Shown: positions 1 to 12,300 of the stretch, piece by piece
Layout of the letters: every line of letters begins with the position of its first letter
Numbering within the stretch: the first letter of the stretch is position 1
NCBI RefSeq assembly: GCF_037126465.1
Contig: NC_088204.1
Span: 18,296,804 to 18,360,803 of the forward strand
Source: Ornithodoros turicata
Lineage: Eukaryota > Arthropoda > Arachnida > Ixodida > Argasidae
Direction of reading: 5' to 3'
DNA: 64,000 bases
Translations under genes and position numbers: made by a program
The notes under the pieces: model-generated
Seen by the model: only the letters and a program-made list of their open reading frames with translations
What the model was told of the DNA's origin: nothing
Database searches by the model: none

Positions 1-3000
1 GGAAAAAAGTACTTTAAGTACAGTAGAAAGTACATGATTTAAAATGTACTTAAAGTAATGTACAAGTTCAGTGAAACAGCGCAGTGAAGAAAAAAAAAAC
101 ATGTCACGTCTTTAGAATATAAAAGACAATTTCACGAATACTTCGTGGTACAAGAAGAAATGCTTGATGTCGTCGTGGATGTTGTTGCTACTATCCAAAA
201 ACGTACTGAAACGTTTTGAATTGAAAGGTTTGCAGCCAACAGGTTGACACTACTTTGAAGTAACAGAAGCAACTTGTACAAAACCCATTATAATGTTTTG
301 AAGTGATGCACTTGCTTAAAAGAGCTAACAACTGGGTTGCTTGGTGGAAGATTTTAAAAGCGCTAGAACCCCAGTGCAGGGGAAAAAAAAAGGACGGACA
401 CACAGCACTGGACTTGCTTGCTTATGAGATGAGATGAGATTGCTATTTAGACCAACATGCTCTGAACACGTAATTCGAAAACTTCGATGGAGTTGACAGC
501 TTGTGCTTGAAGCACAAAGCGTTTCTGATACAAACATTTGTGCACCAGAGAATGCATTCTTAAAACGTATGTATGCGTACCTCGGATTTGTAGCGTTCCA
601 GTAGAGGGTGACCATTTTGTACGTCCATACTCCATTCCACAGGTGAATGAAAAGCAGAAACCGCAGAGTACTCCACAGCCACTGAGCACACATCACACAC
701 CACAGAGAGAGGCACGGCTGCTCAGATGCGCGACATTAGAGGCACTGTCAAGATTTTTAACTTGTGCGCCAACTTTTTCGAAGGTGAGAGGAAGGGACGC
801 CGGCCCAGAGACGAGTTTCCCGCCGAGAACCACCGTCCGTCGTCTGCAAACTTCCGAAGCTGCGATTTGTTTGCGCACGGCGCGCCACCTGTTGTGCTTG
901 CACGTAAGCGGGAAACATCGTCTGCTCCTCTAAATCGACTAGCTCGCGCACTTATTCATAACGTTTATCACGCGCATTAAAATCAATAGGGGATGTACAC
1001 GATTACCTCTTGCCTGGTTCAGGAATTCATTCACTTCAGGATCATTCCATGCCAAACGTCCCAGACGTTGGGCCCGACCATCCCCGATTTCTTTCAAGCG
1101 AATTTTGGTGATAGTTCCTTTGCAGTCAATGTTCTCCCGGTTTATTTTTTGACGGAGTTTTTTTTTTTTTTTTTCGCTCCGTGGCAGCCTCTTGAAGATT
1201 GCGATGGGACATGCGACCCACGCGGTGAAAAAAAAAAAAATCGAACAAGATAGCTTTTTCGCGAATTCTCACGAAATCTCTTCCGTGTGATGTATGATAT
1301 CTTCTGTGCAAAGCATATCACTTTCGTGCCAAGACGCTTAATTGACTCTCTTTATCGAGGGTTTATGGCCGGAGAAAGCTAAAAATGCGAGCACTTTTCG
1401 TATTTTTTACGGAGCTCCGGAATTTTGCAAGAGCCATTTCAACTGTTTAGCGAATTCAAAGCGTACGCGGAAAAAAATTATGAAGTTCGGAAATACTGCT
1501 TAGAAAAACAAACTGCATTTGACAGTATGGCCCTTGAACATTTAGTTTACAAAGTTTCGTGGAAACGCTTTTCGTCTTGTCAGCGAAAAAAAAAAAAAAT
1601 ATATATATATATACACAGTTATCCGGCGCTGCCCCGCAAGTCCTGCTTCACCTCACGACGCAGCGATGCCGCTGCCGCCAAACACACAGAAGAGCAGTCC
1701 AAGCCGATTTGCGTTCTCCAACGCAAAAAAGAAAAAAAAAATACAATTTGTACAAATTAACCTTCCAAGCTTCAGGTTCTCACGAGAACGGCCTTCTGCG
1801 GCGGCTCAGTACACAAGGAACACTGGATTCAAGGATGTACTTCGGCGACAACGGGCAGTGGCGGGACATGACGCTCAACTTTGCTGCTACCCGCCTTTAC
1901 GGGCATGAAATGTCGCGAGAATCGCAGTTCGTGCTACTGAATCTCTTAATGGAGATGATGTGAAACGGAGAATTTGCATGACGGGAATCTACGCTACGAC
2001 AGGGTGGACCTTGATATTCCCGGTTGCGAAATCCCCGATCTGAAGATTTCCGTTCTCGATACAAGAAAAATCAAGGAGAATGCTCGATTGCTTCGTAAGA
2101 TGGTATATGCCGTGTTTAAAAACACTATCACTATTTAATCACCCAAATTCACGGGTTTTCGATGTCCACCCAAGTCGTTTTAGCGAACGAAAGCCAAATT
2201 TTAGCGGCCGTTAGGCTTAGCGGGGCAGACACGACGGAACACCACGTTGGTTAGTATATTATTAGGTTAGTCCAAGTTTGGTGTTTGCATTTTTCTGTCC
2301 AGGTTAGTCTAAGTATGCTATTTACAGTTTCCCGCGCGCGACTGGTGCATTTTATAGTCAAATAACGTTTATTGCCAGTAGTTAATTTTGCAGCGGAGAT
2401 TTCGATCACTTTATTTCGAGGTACGCCCCTTCGACACACACATTACGGCAGACAGAACATCGTCGGAGAGAGAACACGCTATTCCAGTGTTTCCTTGGGA
2501 GCAGCGGCGATCCATCGTGAGGTGAAGCAGCCTTGCTGAGCAAAGCTGGATGAAGGTCAAGTTCAAATATATTTTTCGCTGCCAAGACGAAAAGTGTTTC
2601 TACGAAATTTTGTGAAGGAAATATTCAAAGCTCATACTATCAAATGTAATTTGTGTCATATCTTTATCAGGCCCACTTGGGTGATTCCGCGTAAGATCAG
2701 GCAGGCTGGTCCGGACGTGGTCTCAGATATTGCTTGAAGAATTATATGTTGTTGACCGACATCTCTAGGTGACGAAACCGTTTGTTTGAAGTCGCTGTGT
2801 CAATCCGTTGCCGAAAAAAAAAAAAAGCATGAAGCGCCTTTTATCGCTCTTTTCGTTTCTCCGAACTTTGGGCGCTCCTGGCGGAGACACGATACCAGGA
2901 AGAAACCTTTGTGATTTTTTCCCCCTTGTTGTCCACATGACAGTGGACAGAGTGTATTAAAGTGTTCTACGAAATCCCATCTCTATGTAACAAAATGGCC

Positions 3001-3348
3001 GGTAGTTCACTTTACTGTTGTATTGCCGACCGTTCTGCGTAGCGCCAGTTGAAAGGCATCTATCATTTCATTTCACTTTATTTTTCTATACACATGATGG
3101 ACGGAGGCCTGGCAAAAAGCTTAGGGAAGCTTGAGGGGGGCCTCTCCCCCGGGTTACAGTAGCAGCAAAAACAAAACCGGAGACAAGCCACGTTGGTTTC
3201 GGCTAATAGAAGATGACAGGGTTAGGGAAAAAAAAAAAAAAAGGAATAGTACATTTTGTATAAAATCGGAGAAAGAAGACATGGAAACAAAACTCATCAA
3301 GTAGAACACATCAAACATCCAAATGAGAACACATCAATAATTGAACCT
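1..3348. other. Intergenic sequence, unassigned repeat debris, no gene recognised
   Basis: The first 60 bases (repeated AAGTAC/GTACTT) look like the end of an element cut by the window edge. Homopolymer A and T runs occur at about 1160, 1230, 1590 and 3230. Around 1790-2120 there are two adjacent open stretches in different frames (one with WRDMTLNFAATRLYGHE, the next with RVDLDIPGCEIPDLKI) that could be remains of one decayed element protein; I do not recognise it. About 3090-3160 a CT/GA-rich segment resembles a transposon untranslated end. None of this is firm. Confidence 0.35.
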
Positions 3349-3584
3349 CTGTATGCAATAAGGGGATAAGTCGACTTATCCCCTTTTTACTATTTTTGCT
3401 GCAATGACATCTACATACCAGTATGCACCTGCCAATTAAAATTCAGGACCTTATTGTGATTTGTTGGCCCGCTACAGCATGGTGAAAAAAAGGTGAAATG
3501 CACGTGTGTCAATGGGACGGATAATCAGATCAGGTCCCTTTTCTCGGTTTGGGATTTTTCGACTTATCCCCTTATTGCATACAG
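3349..3584. mobile_element. Small terminal-inverted-repeat element (MITE), 236 bp
   Basis: The ends are CTGTATGCAATAAGGGGATA at the left and its near-exact reverse complement at the right (TTATCCCCTTATTGCATACAG). The interior has no coding capacity. A single end of the same family is seen at about 9426-9463 in the prolyl hydroxylase gene. No target duplication could be assigned. Confidence 0.7.
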
Positions 3585-3810
3585 CGGTTTAATTGATCCA
3601 CGGCAATGACGTCTGTACACTCAAAAATTGAGACAAGTACAGGTTACACAAGCGCAACATCAATATCAGACATTACCACCTCTAGCTCACGGAAAGAAAT
3701 CCGTTCTATGTCAATGTTTCAATCTGAGGAGCAATACATCATTTTGGGCGTCGTGAAATGTTTTTTCTGGTGATATAAGTCTGATATCTGTAGGTTCAGT
3801 GTGTCTCACA

Positions 3811-5213
3811 CTGCAGCCGAGCAAAAACGGGAAAAAATCGGAAAGTAGGTCATACATTCGAGTCAATTTCTAAAAAGCCACATTATTTATCGCCTCGATA
3901 TTTTTCTCTCGGCTGTCTAAAGGCTTATTGTGATTGCAGAATATGCAAAAACATGTTGCATTATTTGCGGTGCGTCGACGTTAAAGGGCTCGCAAGTGAG
4001 CCTTCCGGCCACATTACGCATGCGGCTGCAGGGATCGGAACCGGAGCTGAACGCGAACCGAAAACCGCTAAAACCCCTTATTTTTTAATGAACCGTAACT
4101 GTACCGAACCCAAATTGTTTATTTTTACGCTGAACCAAGCCAGAACGGAACAGGAAAAAGAAAAAAGAAAAATAGAATAATAATAATAATAAAAAAAAAA
4201 ACACTTATGGAACATCCATTGGTGGATCCTTTGGAAATGCGTTAGCACAAGCCTTTGGTTCGTTCTTGTGCTTCCTCCTTTGTTCTCTTTGATTGCTTGT
4301 TTTGCTTCCTCCTTTCTCTTGTGTGTTTTTTTTTTTTTTTTTGCTTCCTTTCTTTTCCCCTTTTCTCCTTTAATGGGTTAGCATTAGAAGGCTTATGTCA
4401 ACGGAAAAACGGCGGTGTCGATGTGTGGACACGCGAAAGAAACGAGAAGGAAAGACGAGAAGACGAGAAGAGAACCCAACCTGGACTAACCTCACTAAAG
4501 TGAGGTGATTTAGCCCAATTCAACGACCCTACCTTTTGCAAGATGGCAAGTTTCGAATCGGTTAGGCTTAGCATTCCCGTGTTTCTCCTGCGCTAGAAGT
4601 GCATCAGATGGGGTTGTTGAAATACATATAAAAAAACTTCTAGTCCACAGAATTTTATATTTCTTAGATTTATTTTTAGATTCAGTATATGACCTTCTTC
4701 CACTTCTATGCAATATTTACCTTCCTAGCGCTTTCACTGATTTTTAAAAACGAGCGGTCCCGATACGGAACTACACCCAAATAAGCAAAAAAAAAAAAAA
4801 AAAAAGGAGAAAAAAGGAGGGGGAAAAAAAGAAAGAAGCAAAACAGAAAGAAGCAAAACAGAAAGGAGGAAGCACAGGTACGAACCAAAGGCTTGGACTA
4901 ACGCATTTCCAAATGATCCACCAATAGATCTTCCTAATTTTTTTTTTTTTTCGTTCCGGTTTGGTTCAGCGATAAAATAAACAATTTGGGTTCGGTTCAA
5001 TCAAAAATAAAAGGGTTTTAGAGTCTTCGGTTCGGGTTCAGCTCCGGGTCCGACGCCACGCAAATAATGTAACATATTTTTGCATATTCTGCAAGCACAA
5101 GCCTTTCGACAGTCAAGAGAAAAATATCAAGGCGATAAATAATGTGGCTTTTTAGAAATCGGCTCGAATGTATGACCTACTTTCCGATTTTTCCCATTTT
5201 GGCGCGGCTGCAG
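3811..5213. repeat. Foldback element: long inverted repeat, arms 3811-4369 and 4787-5213
   Basis: The left arm reads GGTCATACATTCGAG, AAGCCACATTATTTATCGCC, then the GAACCGAAAACC-type motif and a CT-rich tract. The right arm is the reverse complement of this in the same order with modest divergence. The central 4370-4786 is not repeated. No transposase reading frame is present. The GA-/CT-rich tracts make spurious Lys/Glu- or Phe-rich open frames. Confidence 0.85.
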
Positions 5214-6340
5214 CGCGTTTTTTCTTGTTTTTTTTTTTTCGCGTACGCCAATTTTGTGCGCATCAAGATATTTTTAACACTGTCTATGCCTGCTAGACAA
5301 CAACGCTAAACAGCTTCCGATTCTGGCTCTGACAAAAAGAAAAAAAGATCTGACAAAATTGCAGAAAGTTCCGTTAAAATCCCAAAAGTGCTCAAACTTT
5401 TTTCTCCGGACATAAACCATCAATGAAACGAGTATCAAGCTTTAACGGGTCTTGGCACGAAAGTGTTCTGCTTTGCAATCACACAGAAGAGATTCGGCTG
5501 AAATCTGCGAAAAAGCTATTTCGTTAGCTTTCTTTTCTTCACCAGGTAGGTCACATGCAATCTTCGAGGCGGCCTCGGCATTTCTTCCTTCAAAAATAAG
5601 CTTGGAGAGCACATAGGCCGGGCAGCAAAGGAACGACCGACCACTACCTCTAGATTTTCTAGTTTCATAAATTATGGTTTCAAATAAACCACAATAATCC
5701 AAAAGTTACATGCTTCCTTCTCCCTCACCTGGTTCAGTTCCAATAACCCGACTGCTTAAAAAAAGAGAGAAATAAAAAAATGAAATGCAGATGGCAAAAA
5801 AAAAAAAAAAAAAATTCACAGGGGTTGTGCACATGTTTTCTGAAGTCTTTGTCGAGAAGTCTGTATTTTGACTAATGTTGCACAGTTGCCACCTGGTAGG
5901 CACCTTACCCTCTAGTTCAGGCTGCTTTGCAAAAACAGAAGGCAGCACAATATCAAATTGTGGCCAAAACGCAGAACTAGCAAACCTCAAGAACCCTACG
6001 CATAAGGTATCTTGAATTAGAAGGGAATTCACACAGACAAGCACAACTCACTTTCATAACAAATGTATATTTTCAGAGCTTCCATTCCAAGCATCAGATC
6101 TGTACAGTAACCAAAAGCACCAAAAAGGTCTGGAAGCTCGACTTGGTATATAATAATAGTCAACAATAGAACCGTACAAAAACATAGCTGTAAATAATGT
6201 ATGTCACAAAGCTGCCAAAATATCATTTGAGCCTATTTTTCGTTAGTGCCTAAATTTAAAAACACAACTATAGCTCTACACAACTGTTATGCAAGGTATG
6301 ATTTCCCACAAAAACAGGGAGGCCGACACAAACTTTGCAG
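5214..6340. other. Region downstream of the prolyl hydroxylase stop
   Basis: AT-rich sequence with A runs near 5800. It should contain the 3' UTR of the prolyl hydroxylase (transcribed leftward from 6341). No convincing minus-strand AATAAA close to the stop was seen and no other gene was recognised. Confidence 0.3.
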
Positions 6341-9300
6341 CTATGCCTCTTCTCGCTGCTCTCTGTAGATCACCTTCGCAGCGTCCGTCAGGCCACCTTC
6401 CTCGTGCTGAGGGTCAAACGTGAGCCACAGGGCTAAAATACAGCGCTCACCCTTCCTTAGTGCCAGAACTCCGTGCAGGTTTTCACTAGCGAAGCCAACC
6501 GCACGTCCACATTTTGGTACAACTGTTGCCTAGACGAAAGGAGAAAACGAACGCGACTAGCGACAGCTCCGTTCGCAGATATATTCCTCGTTCCCACTTG
6601 CGGAAGAACTAGTGACGGAAGAACTATTTAGTGACTCTAGGGAGAACTGCCGCGCGGGCGCCCGCGACGGCTTGAAGGACGTCCTTGACCTCGCCGCGAG
6701 GGCAGATCTCTCTCCCGCGGACGGCGGCTAGCCAATGGGGATACAGGCTCAGTGATGCGGCAGCGCTGTGCGGGCGACGTCTCGCGCATTCACGTTTCAT
6801 AACGAAAACTCGGAACGTGGGTGAGGCGCGAGTGCGATGATGCCGCCAACGAAGTGCGCTTTGCGAGCGGCGGAGCGGGACCGGAATACGTCTCTCGTAC
6901 AGTCCCTAAATAGGGAGCAGAGTAGCAACATTAAGCCACGCCGGCGAGCGACCCCGCCATCTTGGGTCCGGCGCGGCTGCGTCGCCTAGCAACAGAACGC
7001 CGATCTCCCCCTTCTCCGCGCGCAGTCGAGCCAGCTCGCAACCGAGAAACCGGTTTTGGATGGAAGGGACTCAACATGGACGGCGCGTTCTGGGAAGGAG
7101 AAACCACGTGACACGACCGGCCCAATCGCGAACACCGAGCGGCGGCTCCGGCGCGGAAAAGGAATGCGATACTGTGTACCCCTATTTAGTGACTCCAGTC
7201 TCTCGCAAGTGGGAACCTGGCCTTAGACATGGCAGCAATGAAGCATCAAACTGTTGCAACTGTAATATGATTGTAATGATGACATCCCCGCTCTGTGCTT
7301 GCGGATCAGAGTAAACCCCACTGATCGGTATTATGGGCGTTCCCAGGATATTTTTTTTCAAGGTGTGTGCGTGGTGGTGGTGGTGGTGGGGGGGGGGGGG
7401 GGGGGCAAAACGTGCAACCAACAGCCACTTCCAGCAGATCTAGCGGTCGTCTAGCGGCAGATCTAGTCGTGACGACTTCTATGTAAAGAGGGCAATTTCC
7501 AAAGTGACCTTGGAGCTCCAGGGGACGATGCCCCCCTTCCGTACGCTCATGTGCACACTGAAGAATCGAATCTAATTACATCGATGCAAACATCAATGTT
7601 CAGAAGAAGAGAGCATGTGTTGATGGAGCCAACCCATGAACTACAAAACCTCGACATTACATATCCACTCCCTCAACAAATTTACAAATATTCTCGTTTT
7701 ACGAACCCCCAACTGACCAGTGAAGCCAGCGGTAAACAAAATGAAAAACTGGCTATGTACCGTATTTTCACGGGTAATAGCCGCACCGCCGATACACCAC
7801 AGGCCACTGTTTTTCCAGCACTGAGGAAAACTTTTGGCGCATAAACCGCACCGCCAGATAAGATGCGGCTTGTACGCCGGAATAATATCACAATGAACGC
7901 AACGGGATAGGCACGTAAATGGTACACGAATTGGAAAGAGATTTATTTGTGCAAATGAAAGAATTCTCAACATTGACAAATGAGAGCACTGACTCTAGAA
8001 GTCGTATCTTCTCTTCGTGTTGTCTTGGCACAGTTATTCAGTAGTAGCAATGTGCCAAATACCCCAAGTCTCTACGTTGATTGACTCTAAAAGAATCCTG
8101 GTAACTCAGAGATAGGAGAGGGGAAGGCCCGTAGGCATTCCGCGTATATGTTTAATCCTTCGATAAGCCCCCGACCTCAAGGAAGAAGGAAGAGTGATGA
8201 GAACCCCTGGTCTGCCGCCCACAAAGGCATCTGGGGCACATATATGAGGGGCTCGTTTTTGCCGGGTGAGAAGCTCCAGGAGAAACATCCCTCAGATAAG
8301 ACGCATCACCGCATAAGCCGCAGTGGACCCCCGGGAACCTTTTTAACAGATAAGCTGCGGATTGTACGCGTGAAAATAATAGGGTGGCTGCCATTCTGGA
8401 CCTTGAAGTGGACAACAGACCAGAAGATGCCAAGCACAAGCAAGCGTGGCTATCCTGAGGTCCACAGTGGTTTAAACCCAAACTTAGGCATCGATGATAT
8501 CGACAGTGCTGAAAATGCTGCTGATTGTTCTGCATGGTACATATCCAAGATACAATGCATAATGTTGAAAATAAGATTGCCATAATTCTGGACAATCTCC
8601 CTTCGTGAAGTGGTGCATCAATTATTATGGCTTGTGAACTTTGGCATTTTGATGTTTTGTGATTTAGTGTACTGATGTTTTTTGATGATGTGTTTTCAAC
8701 GTCTACAAGTCAAACCAGCCTTTGATCAAATTTTCTCATCAATCTCTCAATTCGCGAGCGGTTTCAACAAAACTTTACCAACATTTGTAATGAACCTTTA
8801 CAATAATAATAGGCCCTATGTTCATGTAGCGCTACGTCTAAATGTGCACGAACCCCAGTCTCGCATGGCTAATGTGCTAACTCAATGCCTCATTAGGCGT
8901 ATATTCTCCATAGTATGTGCCATTTCTCCTTCACAAATACTGGCAGCAACAACTGATCCAAAGACTACACTTACGTCTCTGTCATGCATGCTTCTGCCAA
9001 AGATGAATTCGCCTCCCTCAATGTCGCCATTCAGAAAGACGACAGAACTGAAAAACATGCAGAAAGGTTTCTTTTAGCAATTTTCCATTCTTCCAGCACA
9101 TGGAAACCTATTGCAGCCTATTGAGCAGCACGATAAGCCTGATCCGGGCTGCTCCACTATACACAGGTGACTTCACCATTGTTCAGCCATCGAGGTCTGG
9201 CTCGTGGGAACTGTCTTTTTCTCCACCCAAACCCTGTGCATGCGGTGTTACATTGAAAAAGGGGATATGTCCTGCTTCTGGATTTTTTCCAATTTCTGCA

Positions 9301-12300
9301 AGTCACACACCCAGGACATACATGTAGAGTAGACACATACATATATATGTTACACATTTTGCATTTGCATTATTCGAGGAAACCCAGCTGCAATTACTTT
9401 ATCAAATATTCACTTGAAGTTTTCTCCATTTGGGATTCTTTGACGTATCCCCTTATTGCATACAGAGGTTCAACTGAAGTCAACAAGTCAACTGCATGGT
9501 TAGCACACACTTCACTTAGTACCAGTGACCAGTCAAAATTTCTAAGATATCTATACAGTTCAATATAATTTCCTCATTTATATATGTAGTGTGTCCCTTC
9601 AGAACGTTTGTGAATTTGTGAAGGAAGTTGGAAGGAAACAGAGATTGGCGCAGAATATATAGAGCTCTGGTAAATAAAATTTTTTGCTGTGTTCGAGAAT
9701 TCTTGTTGTGTCGTCTCTCTCCCTCCCCGTTTCGGGTACCGCCTCTCTCATGATAAACATTGGCATGAACAAGAGGTTCATACACTACTTCTGTTAGGGG
9801 AGACAAGTTACACAAAACAAAGTCCAAAGTGTTACCAGCGACATTTGCAGCATTTTGTGTAATGGTTCCCAAAAGTAGCACGTTCGTATCACGCACTAAA
9901 AAAATATATGTTGGAAGCACCTTTCGCATGTCTTTTATGTAACGTTTACATCCTTTACGTGCTTTACGTCTATACATAATGTTCTGTTGTAGGGCTTACC
10001 TGTAATCTCTCCAAGTGTATGCAGGACTCTCTTTAGTGCACCTTCCCGTATTCTTTTCGAAATTACAGTTGTCTCCATGGACTGGATGACTCATGTCATT
10101 CCTCCCCTCTTGTGCCCCTAGAAAAAATGCATCTAGAGACCTTAAACTAAGACAAAAAAAAGAAAGAATGCAGTCATGCTTCATTATTATGGACACTTCC
10201 GTCCCTTGGCTGAAACTGTCCACAAAGCGAGTCATACATGTTATCGAGTATTACAGAAAAACCAAACAAATACAGGGTGTCCCAGCTAACCGCGAACATA
10301 TGTTTAAAAAATATATATATCACATTTTCCAAGACGAAATCAATTGGAATATAGCATATGCTGAAGGGCACTCCTTAGGAGGGCATTAGCAAAGTCCTGA
10401 GGCAATGTCTTAATGAACTTTCATTACTTAACTTTTTAATTATAAATGCTACGAAGTTGTCCCAATGAGAACATCTCTTCCTTTCGGTCACCAGATATCG
10501 TAGCCGTTTCCAGAACAAAAATCCGTTCGATAGATCTCCCGCAATCCATTCGTGAAGGAACACCATTTTTTTCTTTATTTTGTTCATTGCGCATCTTAGG
10601 AGACGCGTCTTTCCTTCACCCCCAATGTGAGAGGGTGAATGAGCACGGTGCCGCCTCATGCGTCGAAGATTAGCTTGAGACAACTTGCGGAAACAAAACA
10701 AAAACAAACGATCGGAACCTACTGGCCTTATCTTGGGTTGTGTTTTCTGTTTTCTTTTAATCTTTTTCCAGGACGCAAGAGGCGATAGTGTGCTCTTTCT
10801 CCCTCTCACATTGGGGGTGAAGGAAAGACGAGTCTTCTAAGAAGCGCAATGAACAAAATAAAGAAAAATGGTGTTCCTTCGCGAATTTTTTGCAGGCGAT
10901 CTATCGAACGGATTTTTGTTCTGAAAAGGGCTACGATATCAGGTGACCGAAAGGAACAGATGTTCTCATTGGGACAACTTCGTAGCTGTTGTAATTAAAA
11001 AGTTAATTAATGAAAGTTAATTAATACATTGCCTTAGGGCTTTGCTAATGCCCTCCTAAGGAGTGCCCTTCAGCATATGTTATATTGCAATTGATTTCAT
11101 CTTGGAAAAAGTTATATATAGTTTTTAATAATATGTTCGCGGTTAGCTGGGACACCCTGTATATTGAAGGAGGAAAGCAGTAAATGGGGTTTGTTCACGT
11201 GCACGATGTGTAACTCAAAGTGGGTAAAATCTCAGTAACGTGGAATGCGTGCTGCTGGTAGCCATTCTCCTAAAACAAAATTGATAAATTAACACACCAC
11301 TGCATAGCATGCTCCTATAGCCAACCATCGTCCCGAGTGAGATATCGTTCTCGCTCCTGATTTGTTGAAAACTGAAGGCGTACGCCTTTTTTTTTTTTTG
11401 TACAATTATGCATAAGACCCGGGTTTTCCGCGATTCTGCAATTCCGCGAAATTTCGCAGAGTCCGGAATTCATCGCGGAATCCTTCGTTTGGCACGGAAT
11501 TTCGCGGAATCTATTGTTTTGCTCTAAATATTGCGGTGTTTTGCACGGAATTTTGCGGAAATCCGATTGGGTCGAAGAACGCGATTGGCGCGATGTGGAC
11601 AGTTACTATACGATGTGCAGCGTCTCAGGAGAAGTATTGCACGCTCACGCAAAAGAGCATCGATAGAAGCGCGTGCTGTGCAGGCTCCCAGCTGCTCCAA
11701 GGTACACGTGACCCTTCGACATGCCGTATTTGCTCGCATATTTTGCGCCATCGCATAATTCGCGCACCCGCGTTTTCGCGCGCGTATATCTGGCACGCGC
11801 GACTCAGCGACCGTGGCGATTGCTTTTCGTAACGCCGTCAGTGCTACGGAAGTTATTACCGTGGATTTGTTTGTTTTGCGCACACTTTCGGGTGGTGGTC
11901 CACTGACGCGATGGACGATACTGTCGCTCGAACTACAAAACGCGAAAGAAACGCTGGACAAACACGCTATGACAAACCTCAACACAGACAAAGTTGGTGA
12001 ACATAGCGTGCTTTCGGTTGTCGAGTGCGATTCCAGCATCGTCTCGGCTAGAGTCTCTACGTATAGTCTCTAGTCTCGGCGTATTTCACCGGGAAAAGAG
12101 CGGCAAAGTGGACCGGCATTTTGCCTCCCGGCCGTCGGCGGTTGTGCGGTATTTGGTACGTCTTTCGCGCTTGCGCAATGCAGTGATAACGTCACTATCG
12201 GCTCTACCGAGACCCTATATGACCGGCATTCTAAAATGTTCCCCCCTGTCCCCCCTCCTTTCTGCTGTTCTCTCTCCATCTGTCCTCATCTGTACACCGC

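Noticed and set aside
1425..1963. Possible gene fragment with FQLFSEFKAYAEKNYEVRKYC and WRDMTLNFAATRLYGHE
   Set aside because: Frames are short, broken by A runs and a frameshift, and match no family I know; kept only as repeat debris.
4706..5000. Phe/Leu-rich minus-strand frames that look like membrane segments
   Set aside because: Produced by the GA-/CT-rich tracts in the arm of the foldback element.
8148..8595. Overlapping 145- and 147-codon frames on opposite strands
   Set aside because: They overlap each other and the inverted-repeat element at 7759-8391; no protein similarity recognised.
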